Positions 1 to 13,390 of a stretch of DNA of 64,000 nucleotides are shown here, piece by piece (the stretch's first letter is position 1; each line of letters opens with the position of its first letter). The notes under the pieces are model-generated. The model saw only the letters and a list, made by a program, of their open reading frames with translations. It had not been told where the DNA came from and did no database searches. The position numbers were made by a program, and so were the translations under genes. The DNA comes from Ooceraea biroi (taxonomy: Eukaryota; Arthropoda; Insecta; Hymenoptera; Formicidae), in NCBI RefSeq assembly GCF_003672135.1, contig NC_039513.1, forward strand, positions 14,535,591 to 14,599,590, written 5' to 3'.

Positions 1-1558
1 TCGCGGAATATCGCGCGATCACCGATGGCCATCGGATTCGATCGGAGGCGACCCGTCCCGTGACTCGGGACTTTGGGAGTTAAAGCGCGCCGTTAACGAA
101 ACTTTAACGTCGGGTTAACGACGCGACACGCTGAGCCGGTAACCCATAAATGCGCGGATGCCCAGGGGTTAAAAGCGAGAGGGAGAGAGCTGGTGAGAGG
201 GACGAAATGCGGGAAGGGGAGGGAGAAATCTGTGAGCGCCACCCTTTCGTATGCAAATCCCGGGACACCTGGAGCCAAAGGCCGCATGCAAATCGCCGCT
301 CGGGCCATCTGATCGGGCAGAACCTCCGCCTCTGAACTGGTCTCTGCTTTTTGCGAGCCCCAAAAATCCCGCGTCTCTCCCATATTTTTTCGTGATGGTA
401 GAGCGTTGCTGGGAATTCGGCTCGAACATGAAATTCAGCGCGAACGCGATCTCGTTGTAATTTCACCGGCGAGGCGTGTCTGCGTTTCATTAAATCCCCA
501 CGATCGAATGCATATTAACATTTGCTCATCATTTTCTTCGTCTCTTTGTATCAGCATAATCAGCCGTCGATTTAAAAATATCCGCTACGACGAACCATTC
601 TTGATTCATTTCAGCCATTATCGATTTCCCGCGAGTCGATCGCAAATCGCTCGATCAACCGAAGATCGAATTGCATGCGCGGTAAACGCATAATAAATTG
701 TAGCAGATACGTATCTGAAATGACTTGCCATTACGCGGGCTGGCCGATTTAAAAATCGGTGCGTTCCATCAGCCGCAGAAAAAAAATAACCCAACCGCTA
801 ATGTATTATAGGTGATCGTCCGACGGGCACGACATCAACATGGCGTCTCTCGTAAAGAACGTTCCGCAGAATCGCTTCGAGCCATTGATTAATATCGAGC
901 GATTGAGGCTACCGTGAATCGTCCGTTAAAACGATACCACGCGAACTCGCTGGCGCGCGCGCGTGCAACCGTTTTTCCATTGATTTATTCCGCGCAAAAA
1001 GCAAGCGAGAAGCGCATTTATCGGGCGTGATTATCTGCAGCGGTAGCAGCGCGCCGTGGAATACGCCGCGCCCTATCGTAATCATTAATTGTCGCGCAGA
1101 TAAATCGATTGCGCGCGTCTCTGCGCGCGACACGAGTAGTACCGCGCTCGATGAAACAGCATCAGGTAGAATTGAGCGACGCTGTAAGAAGAGCGCTGGA
1201 TTTTATTTAACATGCCGCGTTCTTCCTCGTGAACGCGTCACGCGTGCGTTTCTGGTCGCCTTCGAAAGCTCGTAGCACCTTCGGACTTTTTGCGCTGGCG
1301 ATACGCAATGTGCAGGATATTTCCGGGAGTCTATATTAATATTACAGTAATTATCATATTAACGGCGTTATTTTATGTGCAAAGGAATAGAATAGAGAGA
1401 ACCGGGTCGTTCAATTTGTACGTGTGGACACGTGACAACGGGACTTTCTTAGTAGGTCTAATTTGCACAAGCTGGTCACCTAAGGATTCTGGTTGGTCAG
1501 TTAAGTCAATCAAGGCAGGATTGTAATTTCTAGTTCACAGTTCACGAGAAAAAAAAAA
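1..1558. other. non-coding, CpG-rich then AT-rich
   Basis: No gene recognised. The first ~1.3 kb is CpG-rich, and the hexamer TTAACG or close forms recurs several times between about 75 and 125. Open frames on both strands here (93-383, 104-490, 406-693) overlap one another and have no recognisable domain. They are what GC-rich DNA produces by chance. The recurrent TTAAC motifs could be binding sites, but nothing further can be said from sequence alone. Confidence 0.5.
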
Positions 1559-1583
1559 CGTGATAACAGTTTTCGTTATCACG
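1559..1583. repeat. perfect 9-bp-arm hairpin
   Basis: CGTGATAAC at 1559-1567 is followed after a 7-nt loop by its exact reverse complement at 1575-1583. No T-run or flanking gene suggests a function. Confidence 0.6.
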
Positions 1584-2211
1584 AAAAATATGCAAAGCCG
1601 TATATTTTAAGCTGCTGCGCTGAACCTACTCAGTTAATACGAAAATAATCAATGCCATTCAACATCTGGATTTGGACATCAATTGCACCGCGCGATTTCA
1701 AACGTGTGAAAAATAATTATGGCCTTATCAACGGCCGCTTAACTCGGTTTGATATCATGAAATCACCTCGTCGGTCAACTAGATTGCTGTCGAGCTGCTG
1801 GGTTGTCAGATCTGCCTCCTTCGTTTTTCTACCTACATCCCATTTATCTTTCACGATATGCTAATCGTATGATCGGATCTGAAGCTTTGCTCAGATCGAA
1901 CGAATCTTCCAGTGCTCGCAGTATCCGCGACCAGTATTTTACCGCCCAAGTGTCGCTTCGATGCTTCCATGCGTCCGCAGGAGAAACGCGAAAGACTTCA
2001 GCCGCCACTTTTATACGACAGAAATTTCGCTTATCGCGCAATATTAATCGGGTTTGCCGTCTATTTGAAACTGAACAGCGCAAAAGAGATGTAGAGAAAC
2101 CATTATCTATATCATAGATATAATATATTGATATAATTCTGCACTGCTACTTGTGTGACGGCAAGATAAAGAAAAGATCTTATTGTACGGTTAATAGAAA
2201 GAGAGAAATAG
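1584..2211. other. non-coding, nothing recognised
   Basis: Mixed-composition DNA with short chance open frames only. No repeat or RNA signature was seen. Confidence 0.4.
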
Positions 2212-2233
2212 TCTCTCTCTCTCTCTCTCTCTC
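2212..2233. repeat. (CT)n microsatellite
   Basis: Uninterrupted TC dinucleotide run of about 11 units followed by a pyrimidine-rich tail to ~2265. Confidence 0.9.
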
Positions 2234-5200
2234 CCCTCTCTTCACTTGACTTTCCCCTCCTATTCTTCGCGTCTCTTCTCCTATCATTCAATCTGTTCGG
2301 TATCCTCTCCGATATCACCTACCAAGAGTGGCCGTGCATGTCAGGCGTAACGCGTGCACGCTCGGCAACGACGAAGAAGAACCGCCGCGCCGGTCGGCCA
2401 TCTTGGCTGACATCATCTCGCGCGCCAAGCACGCAACCGCGAAATGCCGACTTGCTCGTTGCGATAGCGCTTTACTTTTTATTGCTCTCTTTCCCGGTTC
2501 TCTCTTTCGTCTATCCGCCGCGCCCTCTGCCATCGGTCTTTTTCCCTCCTTTTCCTCTTTCCTCACCACACACGCATTCGTCGACGACGACGTCGTGTGT
2601 ATGTACGTTCGGTTGCGAAACCAAGCGAGACACCCCACCCACGATACATCTAAAATGGCGGGATTTTATTCGCGCTATTCGCCGATCGCGAACGGAATGG
2701 GAGAGCGAGGCGCGGTTTAACGATTTAAATCGCGAACTTGCCTGTCGTTCCTGCGAGAACCGTGGGAGAATCGTTTATCGATTATTGATGGAGATAAACA
2801 TCGATGCGACGCGGGGAAAAATATCCGCGGATTTCTAAGCTATATATGTATGTATGTCACTTGGATATCTTGGATATCTGCAGTGGCGGAAAATAAATCA
2901 TTGTCTAGATAGCGAATTATCAGAAACTTTGCTTTCGACGAGAATTTTTAATCGACTTTGATTGAACTCGTGTACCACCGGCTATTGTTGAAGGAGCTAT
3001 GGTAGATTGTAAAAGGGACCTGGAATTTCGGATTTTATCATGAAAAATATATTGTTATTATTCGAATAAATTTCATCGATTTCTTCTGGAAAATTAAACG
3101 CAAGAAAATTAAACGTGTAAGAATAATTTAATTATGAATTAAAAGTGGAAGAATAAAAGATATATGATAAAAGATTTTGATCCTTTTCCTTTTTGTGAAA
3201 AATAAAATTATTCTACTAAGGTATATAAATGTGATTAAAGTTATTAAAATACTATATCCAAGTACGTTTATCCTGCCCGAGTTAACTTAAAATTTCTAAA
3301 ATACCGTGTAGTCACCATTTTGACGAGCCAGCTTATTGATTAACTGATGGGGCTGAGTTATCGATTACCTAGTGGAACGTCAAATTAATGTGAGAATATA
3401 AAAGCCACGGTGACAGTCATTACGTAGTACGCGCACTGTCGCACGTGCTCGCGCATATTATTTCTTCAACTATAATATACGTTTCCATGAAAGCCTGTAA
3501 TAATCGCCGATAGTCGACGGGCCGTTGAAGACGTTAATCGGTTAATCAACCGGGAAAGTACTAGGCACGTCCGGTACAGCCAGGAACGCTCTCTCGAGCG
3601 GAGCTTATATTGACATCGCGATGGCACATCGTGTCATTTCGACATCTAAATTTTTTACAGCAACGAACATGCTCGTTAATAACGATCAACTAGAATCGAG
3701 TCGATATCGCGCGATCTAACGCGGTAATTTCAATTTCTGTCAATTCGTTAGAGCGTTCTACATTATAAATTCGCGATTCTTGAATCGGCTGTTAACGTAA
3801 ACAACTAGTGTTTTACAGCAGATGGTAGATCGGGTTTTCCTTATGAAGTCTAATAAAGTACTCGTCGATCGTCGATCGTCGCTCGGAGGAACCTGTTTAC
3901 GATGAGATCAGACTATAAAAATGAAGACGCGATCCGGAGACACCTCATTTATATACAAGAGTACATTTCACTGCGTCCAGCGCCTGTTTCGTTACTTTTG
4001 TTATTAATCGGCTGCGCTCGTTGAACCTGCTTAGTCGAGAAAACAAAGCCAAAAAACGAAATCGATATCCAGTCGAGTTACTATCAAATCTGCGTTTTTC
4101 ATCACAAATTGTTCTTTCGGCCCGTACATGGCTAGTCATTCGACACAGCGAAAGATAAGACTGTCGCGAGAGCTACATATAAATTTTTAGATAACATAAA
4201 TGCATCTTTCAGGATTAGAAATCATACAATTTCCACGCGCTGCCTTAAAAGTCTTGCTAGAAATCTAATTTTCACTTCAAGTCACACTTGATTCCGTCGA
4301 CTTCCGCGATCTCATGAACCTCGAAAGGTTGGTCACGCAACATTGCGATTTGTTCCTTCGTGCATTTTTAATTAATGATTCCTTCGCTAACAACACACGA
4401 AAGGACTCGTCTTTCCTTCAGGACTCAAATTCAGTACGCGTTCTTCGTAAAGCGTTCCTTTAGCTGAACGAGTTGGAATAGGCCGCAAAGACCCGAACGA
4501 GGTCTGATCGAGCAAAATGAACGATTCGTATGTGCCCGAGTTATGATGATCGTCGTGTCGCGCCCCATGCTAGGGGAATTACCCGTTGTGACGGTTACTC
4601 GTCGTCCGCTTTACTGCCTACCGTGGCACAGCTCTCACTGTAATATGCTAATAGGGAGATGGTAGCTCGCCCCGCGTAACGACGGATCGTCGTATCGTGT
4701 TTACGAGGTGAACCGATCCCTGGGTTTCCCCTTCATGTCCCCACACGCGCTACGAGAGAAGAACCTTATGAGGATCGTCGAGAGAGTCATTCTCGCCGTG
4801 GTATTCCTCGTGTTCCCGTAATTGCTGGGCGCGTCGGTTAAAGGTTCCCGTCCGACGTCCAAACCGATGCAAAGTACCACACGGGAACTTTGCCGGACTC
4901 GTTTATCGGAAGAATTGTAAAACAATCGGTTCACGACTACGTGTCTGCCGCAACAATGCGAATTCCCGTCGATTTGCGCGCGCGGGGTGGGTTTACCCCC
5001 ACGCGAATGATACAAACGTACCGACCACCCTATCAATTGGACTTGTGTGTAATGGCAAAGAGAGCACGCAGTCTATAGGCTGTAGAGTCGTGTCCTTTTT
5101 ACCCGCTCGTTTGATACTATGTACGGTCACGTAACGTGTAATCATCCACCCAGTCATATGAGGCTTGAACGCCCCTGCGAAAAGTACAATGCGATCGAAA

Positions 5201-6715
5201 TTATCGTTCGGGTATGTACGATTGCGTAAACAGGTACGTATCGCAACGGCAGGAGACCGTTCTCCCGTCAAGCAGCGACGGGAACGAAACGAAAATTAAT
5301 TAAACCGGACGCGATAGCGGGCTTTATCCGCAGCCGCGCGCATCGACCGCGACGATAATTAAAACCAGCGACGAGCCGAAAAATTTTTAATCAGCGACCC
5401 GGCCGGCGTGGATCGCGAGCTCGCGTTATAATACATATTCCGGCCGCGGTAATTTTCCATTCGGCAGAAAAAAGGACGAAATCGCGGGGAATGAAATAAA
5501 AAAACTCCACTTATCTGCGCGTATTTGAGCTAAACGGGGTTGGCTCGCTTCCGCATACGATTGTCGGGGCCCGGACGATTGACCGACAGTCCCGGCTTGT
5601 GGGGGTTACTGTAGCACGCGGGCGTGGTGCGCGCGATAAAAATGGCGCACGCTCGACGCGGAGCGAGGGAGGCTTCCCCCCTTCGCTTCACCTTCCTCGC
5701 CCCGCTTTTATTCCCGCATAAATGCCGCGTGTGTGATGCACCCCCAACAGACCGCCCCGGACTACCCTGTCGAAAAAACACCGTTCTCCCCTCCTTGCGC
5801 TTCCACCAGCACCCCTCCCCTCCACTCTCTTCGCCATCACTGTCTCATTCGGCGGCCGTCACCCTCGCGTTTTGAGCCATCTATCTGCGATTGGGAGGCA
5901 CGAGCCTGCTTAACCCTCGAGCGGCTTATTATGCAGCAGTCGTATGAACGGGCGGATGGATAGATGGATAGCACGAGAATGGTTTCGGGCTCGGGGGAGG
6001 GAGCCCGGAACGCCGACAGATTGAAGGATTTTGGAGGGTTTCGACGGTTTCTCATGTCGCGGCGCGAAGAGAGGAGGTTTCCTTCTTTTGCGGGCTCAAG
6101 TGGACGACGAGCGTCGCGGTAGAGGCGGACGTGAAAGAGCTGTTCCACGTTGTAAACGTCGCGAATGACAAACGATTCGATTAAAAGTTCTCGGGCTTGC
6201 TGGTGACAGGCTCGAGGGCGGGTGTGTTAGTAATGATACGCTAATCACGTTAGCTGGACGCCGAAATACTTTTCACCCTAGTGTGCTTTAACGTTCAATG
6301 ACTACGATCAGAGAACAATTTGACGGCAAACGTCCGGTCTAATCTCTTAGAAGATTATTAGTTATTTAAATGGTCTATGTACGACTCGAAAGCTGACATC
6401 GGGGTGTGCTAATTGATGCGAGTAATTTATGGGGTGACAGCGCGCAGGATGAGTTATAGTTCTCCTCGACGGGTTGTCATAACATTGGAGCCCTGATGGC
6501 TCTACAGAGTAGACATTAAAAGCAATCAATAATTAAGTAAGGCTATCCGGAAGCCCAACTGTTTGTCATATAAAGAGTCTCATGCGCGAAACTTGTAGGG
6601 TTTCACTTCTAAGACAAAGCATTTTTTCTCGGATAGCTTCGATTTTTTCACCGTAATAATATTGTTTGCGCATATGTACACTAGATATTTGTTCTTAAAA
6701 TGTTTTTTACCAGAT
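2234..6715. other. non-coding block with CpG-rich part at 5.3-6.15 kb
   Basis: No gene recognised. A 166-codon open frame at 2338-2838 (plus) lies in pyrimidine-rich, CpG-rich DNA and overlaps frames on both strands. A TATAAAA sits at 3397-3403 with mixed sequence downstream and could be a core promoter, but no coding exon follows. 5280-6150 is strongly CpG-rich, as in promoter-proximal DNA. The remainder is AT-rich and featureless. Confidence 0.4.
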
Positions 6716-6815
6716 ACACACACATATATATATTTAAATAAATAAATATATATTATATTATATATTGAGAATATATATGAGAAGATATATCATATGTATA
6801 TACATATATTTTTAC
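6716..6815. repeat. AT-rich simple sequence
   Basis: A run of (CA)n passing into (TA)n and imperfect TATATT/AAATA units, almost free of G and C for about 100 bp. Typical low-complexity DNA. Confidence 0.8.
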
Positions 6816-9688
6816 GATCAGGATTATTAAATTTGAAAATACTGAAAATAATGAAGCATAATATTAGTTTTTGTTTTTCAATGCACAGTATGCAAATAAA
6901 TAATTTGAGCAGCTCGTATGATATCTGATGGCACTACAAAAAAAAGACAGGACGAATACATATAAAAAAACGAGGCCACGGTAGTGAAGTGGGTAAAATC
7001 ACCCCCTACAATCCTATTTCCGGATGCAATAAACCAGACGATCACTGGAGGACGCTGCCGAGCAATAAACCGATTCGAATGGACGTTTCGTCGTGTATGT
7101 ACCGGCTATGTATCTACCGGACGATACTGTAGCCGAAATACCGACGTGAATGTCCGATCGTTTCACGCATTCGTGATCCACCCGTCCCGATGGGCGTCCA
7201 TATACGCACCTTCAAAGAACTGCGTTACTTGCTTAGTTTATCGAAATGATTATTCTAATCAGTCATGAAAACAGAGAAACTTTTATAAGGAGATTTTATA
7301 TTTGTATTTTGTATTTAAAGCACAATTTTGTACTTTGTATTTTAACATTTTCAAATATCAATTTATACGAAAAGAATGACAAGTTATTTGAGGAATTAGC
7401 CTGATTGCAAGAGTTTTACTGACTACAGGATTTGTTTCCATGCGACATTTGTCTTAAATGAATCATTTAATCGAGATATAGACATGTCCATACGTAAATT
7501 GCACAAATGGGCTGATTGATAGATCTACCTTGAAAAAAGCCGGCCGAACGAATCGTTTTAGCGGAGCGGTATGTTTCACGGGGTGTAGCTTTAAGTACCG
7601 AGACGAAACGATATTCCGGATTGACCGATGCACAGTACGTATGTACATAGATTACGTGCCTGCAATATGGAGGTCCATGCTCACGCATGAGAAAACTGAT
7701 TACCTATTGCACTACGCGCACCGGTCCCGTAGATAACTCTACCCTAATATGCAATAAGGAAACGCGGCACGTGCGCTGCACGCACTGGACGGGAGGAAAA
7801 ATGCCGGATACCAATTGTTGAGGCAGCAAAGGAGAAAGCTAGTGCGTCAGATCGTAACCAGCAAGTTAACGGGTCTCTGTTATTAGTTTAAAGTTATAAT
7901 CGCGAGACTTGTGTGAGAAAGAGAGGTTTTTACAATCCCGTGAACAGTCACACTGAATAGCAATACGCAAGCGATACGAAAGTTATTTATTGCATTTTCT
8001 CAGATTGACGCATTTTATTCGCCGCGACATGTTGCTGCAATAATAAATTTATTGTACGATAACACACAAAAAGCTTTGAAAGATTTTACGAAACTTGTAA
8101 AGATGTTTTTATTTCGTGATAAGTTTTCCAATGTAAAATCTTTCTATATCTTTTCACGGAAATGTATTTAACTTTTCGTCCAAATTTCCCGCAAGCTTGG
8201 TGAAACGCTCTACACGGTGGTAGCAATCGAAAGCATACTCTATCCAGTCAAGGCACAGAGGCAGTTTCCTGCCGAGCAGTTATCGAAAAAGGGATCTCGC
8301 GCCCTTAGAGCCGCGCGTTTCTCGACTTTCCAAACGTCGCACGTCGCTCATAAACTGAGCCGTCCGTCAACCTTGTCCCTGGGAATCTTTGTCCTTTGAC
8401 TATCGCTATACAATATTCATGCTGCTACGCCAAGTGTCTCGCAATAACTTAGTTATCTCACGATGATTGTGTGAGTCAAATACGCGCACGCGGAATATCA
8501 ATGCGATCGGGAAGGAGCGTGCGCATTGCAATATGCACGTGAGGAGGACACGGGTGCATCCGCGAGCAACGCGGCGGCGGTGGTGCAGGGCGGGGATGAC
8601 GGAGATGAGGGTGCAATTGCACCCGTCCGTACGGGGGTGTGCGTAGCTCTACGTTCACGCAGTTGTCCGGTGGATACCACCGCTGGTGTAATGACAATGT
8701 GTATGCGCGCCGTCGATAGTTATTGCTTTGTTATTGGGCCGCGCGACGCGACGCGACGCCGACGCCCACTCTATCGAGTGATGCGGCGTCGAATATTGTG
8801 CGGGAGTACCGGGGAGGGCTAGAGAGATGGGGCCGAGGGTCGTTTTATTGGAAATTTCCCGCGGCCTACTTCTGGATATCCGTGATTTTCCCGTTCGCGC
8901 GGACGTGACGACGCGTGCCGACGCGCCGTTTTTGCGCTTTTTTCTCCCCTTTTTGTATTTTTTTTTCCTTTTTTCCGAAGCGAGCGGCATCGTGTAAAAT
9001 TCGGGGCTTCCGAGTAAATCCGAGAGTTTATTATTAAATCAAAGCTCGTAACACGCGGATACGCGGACAGTTTTTTTTTTCGGGATTTTTAGGTCAGTAG
9101 ATTTCAAAGTGTTTTGTGTCCCTTTTAAAAATGTTTAGGCTATAAATCGATTAAAGAATTTTACGAAATATTTTACCATTTTAACAAAAGTTTGACGGTA
9201 CCGATATAAATGCGCGTGATCGTTGTATCAGATTGTATTTGCCGTCGAAATTTGATTTCGAAAGGTGATTTTTTTATGTAACTTTGCAATCGAAAGGTCA
9301 ACTTGTCTGAATTTATAGCATGTTTCATCAAAAAGTCGAATATGCCGGTACCCTTTTTACGCTAACAGATTTCCTCCATTTTCGAAAGAACATTCGATCC
9401 AATCGGATCCAATCACGAACGGGACGCAGGCGGGGACGTGCGGCTGTGCTACACGTGGCTTAATTGATTTGATTTCGAGGGGTTTTCATCCCACTTTTGA
9501 CGCGCACGTCGCTGCGGCCGTTCCGATGTATCGTCAAACACGTCGGCCTTGATCGATATTTTAGCTTCAATAAAACATGATTCCTTTTCTATGCGTTAAT
9601 TCTAGTGTCGTGCAGAAGCCGGCTCAATCGCGAAAGGATGATTTGTCGTAGCGTAGGCAACCGCAATGGCTCATGATGATTTCACGTT
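6816..9688. other. non-coding, CpG-rich at 8.48-8.96 kb
   Basis: No gene recognised. 8480-8960 is CpG-rich with overlapping open frames on both strands (8476-8697, 8526-8822, 8655-8990), none resembling a known protein. A short (GACGC)n-like stretch lies near 8745. Confidence 0.4.
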
Positions 9689-9930
9689 TCGTCACACACG
9701 TTCGTTGCAAAATCTAATTTCGAGCGTAGATACCGCACGATATCTGTACTGGTGTCAGTACGACTCGGAGCAAATTGCGCACGAGCGTGGAGCCGATTTC
9801 ATCAACATTCGCGCGAGGATATCGCCGATCTTTTCGCTTATTACGAAGCCGAGCACCGGAAACCACAAGCGCGAACGATGAATCAGTGACTCGTCATACA
9901 CTCGTTACAAAATCTAATTTAAAACTGAGA
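9689..9930 (+). repeat. pair of diverged direct repeats
   Basis: About 42 bp at 9689-9730 recur at 9891-9930 with a 2-bp gap and several substitutions. Both share TCGTCAYACAC followed by CGTTRCAAAATCTAATTT. The offset is about 202 bp, so this is an old tandem duplication or a repeated regulatory module. Confidence 0.6.
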
Positions 9931-12900
9931 TGATGCGAGATTAGGGAGTGGAAAGTTCTGTCGTGTCGTAAGCAGTTGCTAGTAATTACAGTAGCTTTTG
10001 TAGCAAGTTGTAGTCTGATTGTAAGTGCCGTGACTTACTTGACTCTCTTCAAATTTTTTAAATTTCCAATTCGAAGAAATTTACGTACTCTTATTTGCAA
10101 CTTGTTAATCATCGTGATGAATCGTTCGATATCACTCTTGAGGTACATACAATTGCTTTCATGTGTCGATTATCGTTGCTAAACGGTCACTTTGGACAAA
10201 GAAAATATAGAGAAAAAAAGACACATTGTGTTGTAAGGATCACCTCATTCTACGATGCAAGTTTCAATATTCACCTTGTTAACCCGAAGTAATGCCACGT
10301 CCCCGGAGCTTTAACCCTCCTTTTAGATTATATGGCTTGTCGTCGCACTGGTGGTAGTGTCGATTCGATACAACGTATATTCAAATGAAATCTTATTTAT
10401 ATCTCGTGTTGCTGGGGCGGAGGAATACGTTCGCGTATAACAGCGAATCGAGACAAAGAATTACAAAATGCTGCAAACAAATATGTCATTCTTTTATATT
10501 GTAATACTTTTTTTAAAGAATGCCACGTATGTGACACATGTAATATATTAAAAAATATAGATCGTGCATTTAGCACAGATGCACATTTAACTGTATGTGA
10601 ATATAAAATTGCACTTTGTGGTATAAAACCGATCGAAAAAAACTTTTCGGCTGAAGAAATCCAAACAGAAAAGATTAACAATGCATATTAATTTTTCATG
10701 CATTTGGATGCGCATCTAATTTAATAGTGACAGCCACGCAAGTTCATGATTTCTTCTCGCTCATCCCCCCGAACGAAGGAAGGAATCCCTTTTTCCCTTC
10801 AATGCGACGCTCGTCTACGTACGACCACGTTTTTATGCGAACATTCCCGCGCCCTAACTCGCTTCCTTTTCGAGCTCTCGAGTGTGCCAGGCAAGTATTA
10901 AAGTTCTGTTTTACGTGCCATCGTGACGACAGCGAATCCCGTTCTTTGCTAGCCAAGTTAATGGTCGAAGCTTCCACGGACTTTCATAATTCCGAGGGAG
11001 ACGAATCCCTTTCTGGAATCTCACTTTCCGCTGGAGCTTCTCGAGAAATTTGGTTGTTACGGCGCGCCGTGATGTGTCAGGAAGATGTCAGCGTTCGAGA
11101 GACGAACGATTCCGGTTGACGAACGCAATTCGGAGAGATAAAAAGTTTCATTGTGCGAGCAGGTGTGTTCCTCTTACTCATAAGCACAGTTATCAGAAGA
11201 AAAAATTATCTTGGCGGTGCAACTGTATTGAAATACAGCACTTTCGCAACTTCCACATTTTCTGATCCAATTCATCGCAGCGATATATAAATGATAGTTG
11301 ATATTCCTTTTCGCGTTAATGTCAATATTCCTTTATTCCGACCGATCGATTCATGTATCCAGCGTCGATTTATTTTTGCAGGATCGGCATCTCACCACGC
11401 TTCGCGTGTCCCGGTAAAGACACATTTCGCTGACTTGCCGCGCGATACTGTAACAACGAGCAATTTTGTTGGCCGGTGAACGGGTAAGCACCTTGCTATT
11501 CACCTTGAAACCGGTCCAACGGTGCTTCCCTTCGGCTCGCCCTCCGATTGAATCGAATCTTCATGTCCGATCTCTCGTTCACCCGCCGACGAGTTCCATC
11601 GCGCGCGCGCGCAGTTATGAGAATGATTCGCATGTAGCGGTGTTTACTCGTGCAGTCATCTTCTAAATTGCGACGCGTTTATGACCGCGAGATGTCGATG
11701 AGAGATGAATGCGCTGGTAAAAAAGGATTATTGCACCGCGGGTTCTCGCATTCCGAGAGAGATACTGCTGGAATATCGCGGATGATAGCAATATCCTTCC
11801 TTTGTGATCGGTAATTAGACACGCGGATTGGAACAATGATTATCGAGCTGGCTCTATCTCGCCGGGGAGCCTAAAGGAGCGATTCGCCGTTCTGATTTTG
11901 GAGCTCGCTTGACGTGCAGTTACGTATCGGTGTCTTCCGTGGCGCTTCACGAAAGCGCTCTTACGTAATTAATTACCGGACAGATGCTTGATCGATAGGG
12001 AATAACTAATTATCCGTATCTCCGCCTCGGGATCTCGTATATTCGCCAACTACGCTCGTTCCACGTGACTTCCGAGCTGTTGTCCTCGCGTTTCGTCATC
12101 GATCACCGTACATGGAACGCAGGAAGCGGATCTCCGGATTTGCCTCGGTTACACCGCTCGAGATCGGCGTTTGAAGGTGCGCCACCCTCAGAGGGAGAAT
12201 ACGAGAGCGCGCGTTGACGCGGACGTAAAGGGGAAAGAGATCACCGGCGTGATCGGCACAAAAGAGATCGCTCGACGACGGCAATACGTAATGTAACTGG
12301 CATGACAAGGCGAGAGCAATTAGACGTCGCCGGATGCAGCTGCAGGCGGTTGCGTCATCAGAGAGTCGCTTTGCAACCTTGATCTCTCTCGAAGGGGTCT
12401 CTCCACCGGCTCCCTCTTCCATCCTCTCATCCTTCTCCTTGTCCCTCTTTACATCGAGTGTATCTCGCCACCACCTCCGCCTTTCTCGAAGACCCTTTCG
12501 AAACCGTCTTGCGCCTCTTCGGCCGCGATGACCAGCATCGTCGTCGTTTGCATTCTGCACTTGCGTCGCGATAACTTCCGCGGCTTTTTACGATCCGCGA
12601 AAGACGCAACGCACGACGTTTTACGACTATATACGTGCTACGTGTGCGAAAACGGTCGCTCGTGTGTGCGTGTATTTGCGCGCGCACGGGCGAGTTGTCT
12701 GGGCTGTTTCTGAAAAATTTCCGCGACAGTTTAATAAAAAAATCATGGCCTCTCGTATCTCGTCGCTTAGAACTTTACGACGGTGCCCGTGGCGAGTTTA
12801 TAGTGTGTCGAAGCGGAAGCGCCTACCGGTCGACTGGACCATGATCAGTTGACCCGAGGGGCGTCGCGTTAAATGCGCGGTTTATCTTATGGTTAAGTGA

Positions 12901-13043
12901 AGGCTCGGGCAGATTCCTGCAATCGTTTTAGCGAAACAGTAAATCAATAATATGATCGAAAAGGCTGACACAAGGAGGTTGCGCAGAGATCGTCGATACA
13001 GCCTTTGGAACAGCTCTTGCCATCTATTCTCCGGAACCGTTGC
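9931..13043. other. non-coding, nothing recognised
   Basis: AT-rich to ~10.7 kb, then CpG-rich. Both strands are open for ~95-100 codons at about 10390-10695, with no recognisable motif on either. The 154-codon frame at 12096-12560 (minus) is Arg/Glu-rich, from GC-rich DNA, and overlaps open frames on the other strand. Confidence 0.4.
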
Positions 13044-13175
13044 GATCCTTCAACCTCGCGGCGACGCGACAAAAACGCGTGACGAAACGGACCCTTTTTT
13101 GTCGTCACGGATCACATCGTGATTCCTCGCGAAGAATCGTGATACTTGTTGAACTATGTGCTATAATTCAAGCTT
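13044..13175 (+). repeat. diverged duplicated unit, copy 1
   Basis: A ~130-bp unit repeated about 220 bp downstream. Shared landmarks in order are: GATYCTT, CGCGGCG, AAAAACGCGTGAC, a T6 run, an A/G-rich hairpin-like centre, ACTTGTTGA and GCTATAAT, ending at CTT. GTGACGA and TCGTCAC in this copy form a 7-bp inverted repeat around the T run. The conserved landmarks among diverged sequence suggest a retained non-coding element. Confidence 0.55.
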
Positions 13176-13263
13176 GCATGCCGTTGAGGATACATTAACG
13201 ATTTAATAATCGCTGACTTTAGAATCGCCTTCTGCGTTGCCCGCTCTTTAGGCCCACTCTTCG

Positions 13264-13390
13264 AGATTCTTAACGCGGCGTTGTTATAAAAACGCGTGAC
13301 CGAACGGTCCGTTTTTTGCCGTTTCGAAGAGGCGTTGTAATCTTTGCGGAGAATTGTGAGACTTGTTGATCTATGCTATAATGTAGGCTT
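13264..13390 (+). repeat. diverged duplicated unit, copy 2
   Basis: Second copy of the unit at 13044-13175, with the same landmark order and several small indels. It lacks the GTGACGA/TCGTCAC inverted repeat of copy 1. No open frame is conserved between the copies, so protein coding is unlikely. Confidence 0.55.

Noticed and set aside
3315..3327. 13-nt match to the 3' part of miR-13 (CCATTTTGACGAG)
   Set aside because: The seed region TATCACAGC is absent and no hairpin surrounds it. A match of this length to some microRNA is expected by chance in 64 kb.
10390..10695. ~100-codon frames open on both strands
   Set aside because: No motif, no clear splice sites, and frames of this length arise several times by chance in a window of this size.
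12096..12560. 154-codon minus-strand frame
   Set aside because: Arg/Glu-rich translation of GC-rich DNA, overlapped by plus-strand frames; no recognisable domain.
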